From: Triticum aestivum | Taxonomy: Eukaryota; Streptophyta; Magnoliopsida; Poales; Poaceae | Length of the DNA stretch: 64,000 nucleotides | Assembly (NCBI RefSeq): GCF_018294505.1 | Contig: NC_057803.1 | Coordinates: 692,068,910 to 692,132,909, forward strand | Reading direction: 5' to 3' | Part shown: piece after piece, positions 21,609 through 31,661 of the stretch | How positions within the stretch are numbered: the stretch's first letter is position 1 | Layout of the letters: each line of letters starts with the position of its first letter | Program-made: the position numbers and the translations under genes | Notes under the pieces: model-generated | The model's input: the letters and a program-made list of their open reading frames with translations, nothing else | Told to the model about the DNA's origin: nothing | Databases searched by the model: none

Positions 21609-24600
21609 ATGGATGCTTGCGACAAACTGAATGTGCGGTTTAATTTCGGTGGGCAATTTGTTCGAATTGGACCTACTTTAGACTATGTTGGTGGAGATGA
21701 TGCAATGTCAGAGATTGAAAGGGATAAATTATCTTTGCCAGAGATCAAAGGATTTCTTGGTGATCACATACCTTTCAAAGAAAGTATGAAGCTTTACTTC
21801 CTGATCCCTGGTAAAAAACTAGTGGATGGCCTATTATTTTTGTGTGATGATGCTGGCTGTATGAAGATGTCTGAATACATAACTGATGGAGGAGTGGCTG
21901 AGGTCTATGTGGAGTACTTTGGGGAGCAAGATGATCAAAGTGCAAGTGACAGTGGTAGTGATTTTGAAAATGAGATGGGCAATGAGTTAGATGGAGGGAG
22001 TGATACAGAACCAGATGCAGTCATAACTGCAGAGGAAGATGTTCAGATAATTAGTGGAAATCCATCATCATTGACTGCAAAAGAAAGTGTGCTTGTACCA
22101 AATGATAGTGGTGTTATAACCCAGGTTATTAGCAGCCCTACAAAGCACAATTTCAGAATGAAACAGAGGACTAAAAGTGCACATGTTGAGATACAGAGTT
22201 TACAAATTGAGGCACAAAGTTCTCAGGATCAGCTACATACCTCTCAGGTCATTAATCCAGGAACACATAGTGATAATGCAGCAGACCAACATACATATGA
22301 ACATGAGAGTGATGACAGTGGCTCTGCTATTTCAGACAGTGAGGAAGATGATAGTGATTATGTGGCAGGAAGTGATGAGAGTGGACTGGAAGAGGAATAT
22401 GTTGAGCTAAGGGAACAAGCAAGGGCTTTTAAGAAGAGAATTAGAGACTCAAAGAGATGGGCTAAGAGAAATCCATCTGGTGCCGTTCCAATAGATCTAG
22501 TGGCTAATGTGGAAGAAGTGGTAGGAGAAGACCACTTCGACTCAGATGACGAAGATTACTCATACGATGAGGACAGTGATCATGAAGGAGAATTTGTTAG
22601 GAGGAAGACTAAGTTCCCAAGGTATAACCCTAAGGTAGATATTCCACTATTCTGCTTAGGAATGGTTTTCAGGAGCAAGGATCAGATGAGAAAGGCACTA
22701 ATAAAATATGGACTCCTGACATTTAGAAGTATAAACTTCATGAAGTCAGAAGAAGGGAGGATTAGGGCTAAATGTGGATGGCCTGGATGTCCCTGGACTA
22801 TATATGGTGCTTATACTAGCAGGTGTTCTAGATTCCAGGTGATCACATATGAAGATCAACATGAGTGTGCACCTAACAGAGACAATCATCTTGTCACTGC
22901 AAAAGTTATTGCTAGGAGATATGAGCATATCTTAAGAGCGAACCCCACATGGAAAATTGATAGCATTAAAGCCACTGTTTTGAAAGATTTCTTTGCTGAT
23001 GTATCAACTTCAAAGTGCAAGGCTGCTAAGAAGATAGTGTCAGAGAAGCTACTTGCTGGACTGAAAGATGAGTACACCAAGGTGTTTGATTACCAGCTTG
23101 AACTACTTAGGAGCAATCCTGGGAGCACAATCCTTGTTGGCTTGGACCCTGAATACATGGATCAAAATATCTTCCAAAGCTTTTATGTGTGCTTTAGTGC
23201 TATGAAACAGGGTTTTAAAGCATGCAGAAGAGTTATTGGGCTTGATGGTTGTTTTTTCAAAGGAGCATGTCAAGGTGAGTTGCTATGTGCTATTGGTAGA
23301 GATGCTAATAATCAAATGTATCCAGTAGCTTGGGCAGTAGTGGAGAAAGAAACAACCGAAACTTGGGAGTGGTTTATTGGCCTGTTGATAAAGGACTTGG
23401 ATATTAATGATCAAGGTGAAGGATGGGTGTTCATATCAGATCAGCAGAAGGTATGCTGTTAATTATGAGCTTTTAAATGATCATGTTGTCGAAGCGTGAA
23501 ACATTTATGTTGGTTTTTAGGTGTACTCATTTGTCTTATGTACAAATTCTAAAAAAATTCCAACTTCTGTGTAGGGCTTGATCAGTGCAATGCAAGACTA
23601 CTTGCCAAAGGCACAACATAGAATGTGTGCTAGACACATCTATGCTAACTGGAAAAAAAAGTTTAGAGAGCATGCTCTGCAAAAGAAATTTTGGGCAATT
23701 GCCAAGGCTGCAAACAGAGAAGATTTCATGTATAGGAAGGCCAAGTTAGCTCAAGATACACCTGAAGGTGCAAGGGACATAATGAGGACAGAGCCTAAGC
23801 ATTGGGCAAGAGCATTCTTTCCTGTTGGGTCCCTTTGTGACTCAGTCGATAACAATCTATGTGAGTCCTTCAACAATGCTATAGTTGAGGCCAGATTCTA
23901 TCCTATCATCTCTATGCTAGAGAAGATTAGACACAAGATGACACTTAGAGTCCAAGAAAATAGGAGCAAAAGTGAAAAGTGGACATCTAGTGATATATGC
24001 CCAAACATTTTCAAGAAGCTTAAGGTGGCCATCAAAATGACTCAGTTCTGTGATGTGCTCTGGAATGGCAAGGAAGGGTTTGAGGTGAAACATGTCAGTG
24101 GCAGAGGAAGGAGCTATACAGTGAACTTGGACAAATGGACTTGCTCTTGTGGTTACTTTCAGCTGGCAGGGCTGCCTTGCTGCCATGCCATCAGTGCCAT
24201 ATACAAGAGTGGAAGAAACATAGCTGATTTCATTCACAAGTGCTATTCAGTTGAGCAATTTAAGAAGATATATGAGCACTGCTTGGATCCAGTAGAAGGA
24301 CAGGAGAGATGGCCTGTCTCAGACAAACCTAGACCACAAGCACCTGGGTATGTGAGTATGCCAGGTAGGCCTAGGAAGAATGACAGGAAGAGGGAAGAGG
24401 GAGAAGCACCTAAAGGAAAGAAAATGTCAAAGCATGGCACTAAAATTACTTGCAGCATGTGTGGCCACAAGGGCCACAACAAGACAGGCTGCAACAAGAA
24501 TCCTGAAAAGGGGAAGAAGAAGAATGCCTTCCTGAAGAAAACAGGCAGGAAAATGAAGTCATCTGAGGTAAATACAAGTTCACTCTCTTTTTTAAATGGT

Positions 24601-24798
24601 TGTACTTTTATTTTAATAATTTGTGCAATGACATACTCTCATATTTTGTAACAGCAAGCAAACACTGATGCTCAGATCAGAGCAAGCCAGCAGGCTAAGA
24701 GCGGAGGAGAAGTTCAAGCACAAGCAAGAATAAGTGGAGGGAAGAGGAAGGCTACAAACAAACAGAATGTGCAAGCCAAGAAAAAATCAAAGAAATGA
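21609..24798 (+). CDS. MULE transposase (MuDR type), three exons, 992 aa
   Basis: Exons 21609-23450, 23575-24567 and 24655-24798, GT/AG introns, both phase 0. The ATG at 21609 (MDACDKLNVRFNFGGQFVRI) is preferred because the family starts there; an in-frame ATG at 21582 is the alternative. Order: PB1-like N-terminal domain (about 1-110), Ser/Asp/Glu-rich region (110-300), MuDR DNA-binding domain (about 344-425), catalytic core with D546 (VIGLDGCF), D611 (FISDQQKG), the CxxH motif RMCARH and E711 (NNLCESFN), SWIM zinc finger around 800-825 (WTCSCGYFQLAGLPCCH), CCHC knuckle C907-C910-H915-C920 and a Lys-rich tail suited to nuclear targeting. It catalyses cut-and-paste transposition by binding the terminal repeats. 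No stop or frameshift is seen. Start and splicing are predicted. Confidence 0.93.
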
Positions 24799-25243
24799 TA
24801 TGATGGACAAGTGATTTAAGTTAGCATATTAATGAACTGCTGGTTATTTCATTTTGCTGGTTATGTCACTTTGCTGGTTATGTCACTCTGGTCATGTAGT
24901 ACCAGATATGTGTTGAACTAATGCATCTATGTAGAACTGAACCAGTTATGTCTTTCCAATGCAAAATATCCAGAACTAGTGATTTCGTCACTCTGGAGAA
25001 ATTTACCTGTTGTTTATGTGATATGTGTTTATGTTTTTCCAATGCAAAATGTACCAGCTGCTATTTTGTCACTTTGGACAAATATGCAGAAGTAGCACTA
25101 GCTGCTATTTTCTAAAGTTGCCGACCAACAAAATGAACCAGCAAATGTAACATCATCCAACAATATGAAGTACCATTCCATCATCCAACGATTACATCAT
25201 TCTGCTAGTACAAAATTTTGACATTACATTCATCTTCTAGCTG
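24799..25243. other. Intergenic region between the convergent MULE genes
   Basis: 3' UTR-like sequence with a short tandem array of ttgctggttatgtcact at about 24839-24890 and repeats of caatgcaaaat. It separates the two convergent genes by 445 bp, so both terminators lie here. Confidence 0.6.
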
Positions 25244-25749
25244 TCAATGCAGGACAAATCTTGCAAATAAACCTGCCACTAACATGATCATGCCATAAAA
25301 CACAATGCTGGACATTTGTTTTCTTTCTAAACTATCACATCTTGCCCTATTTGCTTGAACTTCTGCATTTTTCTTCAGAACTAATTGTCTCAATGCATCC
25401 TCTGTTCCATTTCTCTGCATCTGTTCTATCCATTGCTTCCAGCCATCACCACATGCAGCTTCAAACCTCCTGATTGCATCCCAAAGATCCATTAGTAGTT
25501 GTACAACAAATGGGGAGCAGGGATCATCATGCCGCTGAAAAAAAAATCCACAGCCATCTCTCTGAATGAAACAGTTCATACCATCAGAAACGGAAACAAG
25601 GACAAGGAAAAATTACAAGAGAAGAAGATTGGAAGCTTACTACAATTCCATGAACGCAGCAGTAGAATCTTCTTACAGTGGCATTCCACTGCCGGCTCGT
25701 ACGCCATGGCGTCCTCGCAGTACGGCGCGGACGACCTTGATGGAGCCAT
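25244..25749 (-). CDS. MULE accessory gene: Cys-rich (GRF-like) protein with coiled coil and C-terminal membrane segment
   Basis: Predicted exons 25749-25641 and 25557-25244 (donor GTAAGC, acceptor after CAGAGAG, phase 1) give 140 residues. Residues about 23-42 contain C-x-C, then after ten residues C-x2-C-G-F-F, resembling a shortened GRF-type zinc finger. A helical charged region follows (LLMDLWDAIRRFEAACGDGW, then KKNAEVQANRARCDSLERKQ), then a C-terminal hydrophobic segment (SSIVFYGMIMLVAGLFARFV) long enough to span a membrane. The position is like mudrB in MuDR, but I see no mudrB similarity. Exon 2 alone is secure as an ORF; the joined form is a prediction. Function unknown. Confidence 0.6.
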
Positions 25750-25840
25750 GCGCCCACGACCTCCGCCTGAGTACGACGCGCGGGAGGAGGAAGACGTCGT
25801 CGATTACTGCCGAAGCCCACCTCCTGCTTGAGTAACCGCC

Positions 25841-25859
25841 GCCGCCGCCGCCGCCGCCC
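25841..25859. repeat. CCG trinucleotide microsatellite
   Basis: About six to seven tandem GCC/CCG units upstream of the accessory gene's predicted start (minus strand). Confidence 0.85.
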
Positions 25860-26046
25860 GTCTCCAGCCTACCAACGATCCCTAATTTGGTTCCCCTGCT
25901 CAAGCCCTTAATTTCCCCCCGCCGCTTCAACTTAAGTGAGTACTGGAAGGGCCCGCAGTCAGTATAGCATTGCATCCAATTAACCCCTAATCCCTGCCAC
26001 GTAAGCAATCCTGAAGGCCAAACCAGCTTTTAGCACTAATCAGCCG

Positions 26047-26153
26047 GGATAAACCGGGATCAAAAAATACAGGGTGACAATTTCAGGGATTCAGACTTCA
26101 GGGTTTGATTCAGACTTGGAGAACGAAATCAAGGTTATTTTCAGACTTTTTCC
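26047..26153 (-). repeat. MULE right terminal inverted repeat, 107 bp
   Basis: Exact reverse complement of 21033-21139; the adjacent 9-bp target copy is 26154-26162. Confidence 0.97.
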
Positions 26154-26162
26154 GTTGGAGAT

Positions 26163-26587
26163 TGGATGCGGCTTTGGTTTGGGTGGTGGATGCGTCGAAC
26201 GGGAATACGCGATCGTGGGAGAGAGAGGAGGGGGTGAGGGTGGGCCCGGCAGCAGCCACGTGGCGTCTCGACGCGGTCCTGCCGCGGGCGGATCTGGTTG
26301 GATTCCCTCCTCCGGTCATGGACGACGCATGCAGGTTGCAGGGGTGGTGTCACTTTCGTCGGATTCGTGGCGCACAGCGCACAAGCCGTCGCGAGCATGC
26401 GGAAAAGCAGACGGCGCAGGGGGCCGGCCGGCCGGCGGGTCCGTCTATCTTTACGCCTCGCGCCGCTCGAATCACGCGCCGTTTGCTCGCACGGGCCCTC
26501 TTTGCTGCAGCACTTCCCGGTCGAACGGATGGTGGGTGTGGGATCAATCACACAGTACTTTTCGTTTCTTCTTTTCTCTTCGTTTAG
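26163..26587 (+). pseudogene. Right part of the ORF interrupted by the MULE
   Basis: In frame with 20663-21032 once the element and one target copy are set aside; stop at 26585-26587. Arg/Ala-rich, ending in a hydrophobic stretch (TVLFVSSFLFV). No domain recognised. Confidence 0.3.
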
Positions 26588-26653
26588 AATACAGTTGGAT
26601 CACATTTTCTTTCCTCAAGACAGTACTATCACAAATTTCTACCTTATGAAATA

Positions 26654-27495
26654 TTCCCTCCATACGGAGCAAAATGAATGAATCTATACTCTAAAATGCA
26701 TCTATATGCATCCGTATGAATGAATCTATACTCTAAAATGCATCTCTATCACAAATTTCTTTTAAAGAGCTCGTTGAATCAACAACGAGAGGAAACCACA
26801 AAGAGCTCCCTAGCCAGCCGCCTCCTACCTAAAAAAACTAGGGTTTCTCTGCCTCCCGCCGGCGCCGGCGTTGGTCCGCCCCGTCTATCGTGGCCTTAGG
26901 GCCATGGGGACAGAGTGGATCCCGGTCCTTGCCGGTGGGAGGGCTCCGTTTTTAGATCCTTTTTCGAGATTTGTTGGGGTTTGTGTCCTACTCAGGAAGG
27001 CGAGATGGCGGCGACTCCCTGAAGGTGGAATAAAGGTCTCCCTGCCTAGTCCCCGTTCCGGTGATGCGTCTAGCATCGTCGGTGGGCGTGTGGAGGTGTG
27101 TCTCTGGTGGATTTGCTCGGATCTGTTCGTCGTTCGTCTTTGTTCGTGTGTCTTCAGGTTGGATCCTTCTTATCTACACTCTTCATCGGCGGCAGTTGCT
27201 GTTCTGGTGCGTTGGTTCTACGGGGCCTTAGCACGACGACTTCCCGACTGTGTACTACAACAAGGTTTGCCCGGCACCGGCGAGGGAGGGGCGATGACAG
27301 CGGCGCGCCTTCGGCTCGCTTCAGTGCTTGTAGTCGCCGCTAGGTGGTCTACAGATCTGGATGTAATTTTTATTATTTCTAGTGTTCGTTGCACTATCAT
27401 AATTGAGGATGAATAGATCGGAAGTTTATCCCGCAAACAAAATGTGATCCATAATGAAATCTCTACAAAGACTTATATTTAGGAACGGAGGGAGT
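26654..27495. mobile_element. Stowaway-like MITE remnant split by an insertion
   Basis: The left piece (ccctccatacggagcaaaat ... gcatccgtatg, 26656-26720) and right piece (tgatccataatgaaatctc ... ttaggaacggagggag, 27446-27495) are adjacent in the common grass MITE of this type. The part aatgaatctatactctaaaa is duplicated at 26678 and 26717. Confidence 0.6.
26762..27440 (+). mobile_element. Non-LTR-like insertion (retroposon) within the MITE
   Basis: GC-rich front (ctagggtttctctgcctccc) and an end reading gtaatttttattatttctag then gatgaatagatcggaag and an A-rich finish. This combination recurs in grass non-LTR 5'/short elements. Frames such as 26871-27416 show no domain. Limits are approximate. 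Confidence 0.4.
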
Positions 27496-28281
27496 AATTA
27501 ATTATTCTACGCAACCTCATCACAGAACGGGGAGCTCTCACAGTTGCACTAAAAAGAAGAGAGTTGATTCAGTATATAAGAGAAATCAAACACAAAAACA
27601 ACACAAAGCACGATTAATTTGGAAATAACCGGCCGAAAGACTGACCACTTATCTACACTAGTAGACTGCTTGTGTGTTGTCATGGGCGGACAATTTTTTT
27701 GTAAAAAAAAAACCTCATTTTACTCCCATGAACAAACACATTGCACACAATGTTCAAGTACAAAACAAAGTCACAAACGCAAGTATTTTCTCTGTATTCC
27801 AACAAACGCCATGCTCCCCTCTAGCCTCACTTCTCCGTTGAACTTGTCCCCCCTCGCCTTCTTTGTCCATGCATCAATCATTCTCTCAATCCATTGCCCC
27901 TTGACTCTTCATGTGCCTTCTTTGTCCACGCTTGAAAACCAAACTTCCGTGAAATTCTTTTCTCGAATAAATGTATGAGCATCATTTAATACATTGGCAT
28001 GGCGGACAAGGACGATGATTACCTCACGCCGCAGAGGCCTACATGGAGTAGTACTACTGCCGCTCCGGTGACCGCAAGGGAATGTGCCCGGCGAGAAAAT
28101 GGTGACCTCCGCCGCCCCGCTCCGTTTTTCTGCATTGTTTACCTACATTTGCATGGAATGTATGGATTTGGGGGTGGCCACTTGAGGAGCACGACTCTGG
28201 CCGAGGAGTAATAGGTGCTGACTGGTCACTGTCCGCGGATATATAGGGGGTCAGATTTGTGCGTTTCGGTTGTAGATGCTC
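27496..28281. other. Unassigned sequence ending in a Harbinger-like terminus
   Basis: 28262-28281 reads cgtttcggttgtagatgctc followed by TTA at 28282-28284, the pattern of the other Harbinger ends here. The matching left end is not found. A frame from 27999 (MADKDDDYLTPQRPTWSSTT, stop at 28211) may be a remnant of its cargo. Confidence 0.4.
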
Positions 28282-28284
28282 TTA

Positions 28285-28720
28285 GGCCGGTGTCAGATAA
28301 ATTTTTATGCATTAATGTTTATGAGCATGTATTGTCCCATTACCTGTAAATATAACACGTGTCTATATTATTACTGGATTTCAAAGTCGGTCATTGTGAC
28401 GAATCTTCATTGAGTACCTTTTAGAATTTGTTTATGCCTTTACTCTTCTTTGGAGCTTAATTTGCTCACATAAGTGGTTCTTTTAGGTTCATATTTGTGT
28501 TTACATAGTGTTTTAGTCACTCTACATTTCTATATATCTTATTTAGTTTCTCATATACTAATCTACTGACATGCATGCTTAGAACATGGGATTAGCGCGC
28601 CGACAATGTACAGTCACAACTTCGTTAGTATTGTTTAGCACATTATAAAATCATAGCATAATGATTTTTGCCATGCTAATTTTCCTTCTGAGACACAGGC
28701 CGTCGTTGAATTCCTACGGT
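28285..28720. other. No recognisable feature
   Basis: AT-rich, no terminal repeats or ORF of note. Confidence 0.5.
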
Positions 28721-29021
28721 TTAATTTTGTCTTGTTTTCTGGCCATCTTCATCGATTCCGCGAGATTTCCTCCATGCCATTATCCGCGTATGGCTAGACT
28801 CTTCTGATTCCTTTAATCCAAAGCATATCATTTACCTTCCAATCTGGAAGTGCGCTTCTGCACTGGGGAAGATAATGCGGTCGCGGGGTGATGTATATGA
28901 CGAGTGGGCCAATGTAGTTAGTGAGAGTAAATCCTGGCCGGGATCATTTATTCTCCATTGCGCCAAACAAACATACGGAATTAATCATCGGTATGTCCAG
29001 GGTGCTGATTTCTGTGATTAA
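28721..29021 (+). pseudogene. Unidentified coding fragment
   Basis: An open frame without an ATG at its start runs to TAA at 29019-29021; at least the last 82 codons look coding (AIIRVWLDSSDSFNPKHIIY, then LPIWKCASALGKIMRSRGD), with many aromatic residues and no low-complexity bias. I do not recognise the family. It may be an exon fragment of a host gene or TE. Confidence 0.35.
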
Positions 29022-29459
29022 AAGTTTAAGATTTATTCAGACTTGAGTACGAGTTCAATGCTTATTTTAGACTTTTCTTGACTAGAAAATGTAGCACCAA
29101 AATCCATAGAGCATATCCCATGCACGGTAAAATATCATTTCTCGGATATCTATTACTATTTATTGTTACTATTAAGTTGCATGGGAGCTCACAAAAGGTG
29201 GGGTGAAAGACGGCACCTCAATCGCCGGTCGGCAACCTCACTTGCCCGTGACCTCAAGGTCACGCAGCTGGATTGCCGCGCGATGTTGCGCGACCATCTT
29301 TTGCACGAACCAGCAAGGCCACCGGGCGTAACGCCAGAGGCAGCCCTTGGCGAGATGGATACCACTTACCAGACACAGTGACAAATACCAACTCCAAAAA
29401 CTTACCAATAAATCGCACAGTCCGCAAAAAAGAAATGCAGTTTCAATTCCAGAGTGTAA

Positions 29460-31172
29460 GAGCAATTCTAACGAGGCGACCCATTTCGTCTGCCGCCGTC
29501 CGTTTGGGTCGGCGCGGACAAAAGTGAAGGCCCAACGCGCCGACCCAAACCCAAAACGCGTCCGCTTCTCATCCGCGCCGACACATTTGCAGCCCAAATT
29601 TGCGCCCCAAATGCGTCGGCACGGACGCGGAACGAACGCCACGCGCGCCTTCTCGATGTCCGTCGCGGCTCCAGCTGGCGGTCGCCCAACTACCCGCCCC
29701 TCTCCGATCAGCTTAATTTATGACCCCGGGCCCACACGTCAGCACGGCGGTCGTCTTTTTTAAGCCGCCCCTGTGGTGGGTCGTCCTCATCCAGTTCTCA
29801 TCCCCATCTAGACCACGCTCGCTCCCCTGTCGATGGCAAGCAAACCCTAGCCACCCCAGCCGCCCAAATGGGGCTCTTCTCCGGTAGCAGCAGCAACTCG
29901 AAGGGCAAGGCCCCCGCCGTCCCGTTCCCCATGGAGTTCACCCCGCCTCCGCCTGCTCGCCGGTAGAGGCAGCGGGTGAACGTGCCCGTGCACCAGGCGG
30001 AGTGGCACTGGCGCCACCGCGTGCCGCTGTCGTATCCTGACGTGACGCTGCCGCACGACTGGCATCTAGATCCGAAAAGGATCCCAATGCTGGCGGCGCC
30101 GCGGTCGGCTAGGGCGCACGCGGAGGAGGTGCGTCGCCGGCGGGCGCTCCTGACGTCGGAGAAGCGCCGCGGCGAGGCCTATGCCTACGACTCGCCCAAC
30201 TGAGCGCGCTGGTTCGCCTTTGAGCACGAGGAGGCGAGGCGGAGCAGCGTGCGCGAGGTTGACCACAGCGTGCCGCCGCCGCCGCTCATCATCAAGGAGG
30301 AAGACCAGGCGGCAGAGGACGCCTACCAGCCGGCCCTTGTGGCCGTCTACCGAAAGAGCGAGGAGGACGAGCAGCGCAGGGCGAAGGCGGCAGAAGAAGA
30401 AGAAGCTCGGTACGAGGCGGCCATGGCGCAGGCCATGGCCCTCTCCGCGGCCCGTGACTGTGTGGTGCCGCCGATGGCCCCGCCGTACCCTCCCCGCCGC
30501 CTCGCCAAAGCCGAACATCATCCGGAGCCGGAGCCGGAGCCCATCGAGCGCTACTCCTGGACGGGAGTAGTGCGCGAGTGGTGAGGGCGCCGCCGGTCTG
30601 GATGCAGGCCACGCCGGAGCAAGAGGCGGCGTACCTCGAGCACTGGCGGCAGATCCGGGTGGCAGAGGAGCGCCGCGAGGGCGAGTACCTCGAGATGCTC
30701 GAGTGCGACGCCGAGGTCGAGCGGGTCAAGGCCGAGGAGGAGGCGCGCCAGACGGTGGCACTGCCAGCGCCGGCACAGCACGTGCCCGACATGGCCGCGC
30801 TCTGAAACACGGCGTTCAGCTGTGCCGGTCCGGCGCCGACGCTCATCGACCTCACGAACCCCGACGACGACGCCTAGGGCAGCACGCTGGCGCCTAGTTT
30901 TTAGTTTGTTTTTATTTTTCTTAAATGCTAATGTGGACACGTGGACTCCCGCCGGCCTTCGTGGCCGGCTTTAATATTTAATTAATTTAGTTTTTTATGT
31001 TAATATGCATGCATTTAGTTTTTTTTACGTCGTCGAAAAGGGGTCGCGCCAGCGTTGGACGCACGCGCCGACCCAAATACGGAAGCGGACACTCGTGTCC
31101 GCCTGACCGACCCAAACGGATAAAAAGCGGACGAAATCGCCGTCCGTTTGGATAGGCCCATTGGAGTTGCTC
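29460..31172 (+). mobile_element. Non-autonomous Harbinger-like element, 1713 bp
   Basis: It starts gagcaattctaacg after TAA (29457-29459) and ends ggagttgctc before AAA (31173-31175). Comparison with copy 4 (agtataaatacatag) shows the original site was TAA, so the right copy has one change. Subterminal sequences repeat the gtccgtttgggtcgg motif on both ends. It carries the degenerate gene 29868-30877. Confidence 0.75.
29868..30877 (+). pseudogene. Degenerate element-encoded protein with SUMO-like motifs
   Basis: It starts MGLFSGSSSNSKGKAPAVPF. Two in-frame stops (TAG after PPPPARR, TGA after YAYDSPN) precede a 112-codon open stretch. A frameshift near 30585 leads into VRAPPVWMQATPEQEAAYLE; one more TGA precedes the end PTLIDLTNPDDDA and TAG at 30875-30877. 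Visible features: a SUMO-acceptor consensus IKEE (in PLIIKEEDQ), a Glu-rich helical region, and a terminal LIDLT plus acidic tail, a near-textbook SUMO-interaction motif. The family is a TE cargo protein of unknown function. If undamaged it would be about 330 residues. Confidence 0.6.
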
Positions 31173-31388
31173 AAAATTTATAGAACCTAGTTGGTTTTGA
31201 TCCAGCAAGTTGCAGTTCTAGTACCACTTGTACTACTATGTTGGAACGACTTCCAACAACTTGTATCCTGAATCCAAGAAAGCATCACCATGTTTCTGTC
31301 CATACACATTCCAAGAAAGCATCGATCAACATGTTAAGAAAATCTTAATTAAAGGTAGTAGCACTCAGGCAGTTGCAGACATGTTTTA

Positions 31389-31661
31389 GACTAGCCACAG
31401 TGGGAGTAACTTTAGCAGTAACATCAAGTCTAACTCAGCAAATTTGCTTATGTGGCGATGAGTTAATAAGGAGAGAGATAGTTACAGTAACTTAGCTAGT
31501 TACTGTAACATCACATGTCCCAATGCAATATGAGTCTATAACCTAATAAATGAAGCTTTGTATGTTACCACACTTATGTTACTACCCACTATGAAGGTAG
31601 TAATATAGTCTAGGGATATGTGTATGTTACTAGTGTATGTTACTATGGATTGTGGCTAGTC
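31389..31661. mobile_element. Tourist-like MITE, TTA target duplication
   Basis: The termini gactagccacagtgggagta and actatggattgtggctagtc are imperfect inverted repeats. TTA lies at 31386-31388 and 31662-31664. Copy 4 (gacaagttgcagcttcttc) is the empty site. Confidence 0.85.

Larger units (their letters stand above)
21033..26153 (+). mobile_element. Mutator-like transposon (MULE), 5121 bp, apparently complete
   Basis: Terminal inverted repeats of 107 bp (21033-21139 and 26047-26153) are identical by eye over their full length. The 9-bp sequence GTTGGAGAT flanks it at 21024-21032 and 26154-26162. It carries a MuDR-type transposase gene reading inward from the left end and a smaller convergent gene from the right end, the same layout as maize MuDR (mudrA/mudrB). 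Identical repeats and a perfect target duplication indicate recent insertion. It shows every visible mark of an autonomous element. Confidence 0.97.

Noticed and set aside
26871..27416. 181-codon plus-strand frame
   Set aside because: Lies in a retroposon-like insertion; the translation has no domain and overlapping frames are equally open.
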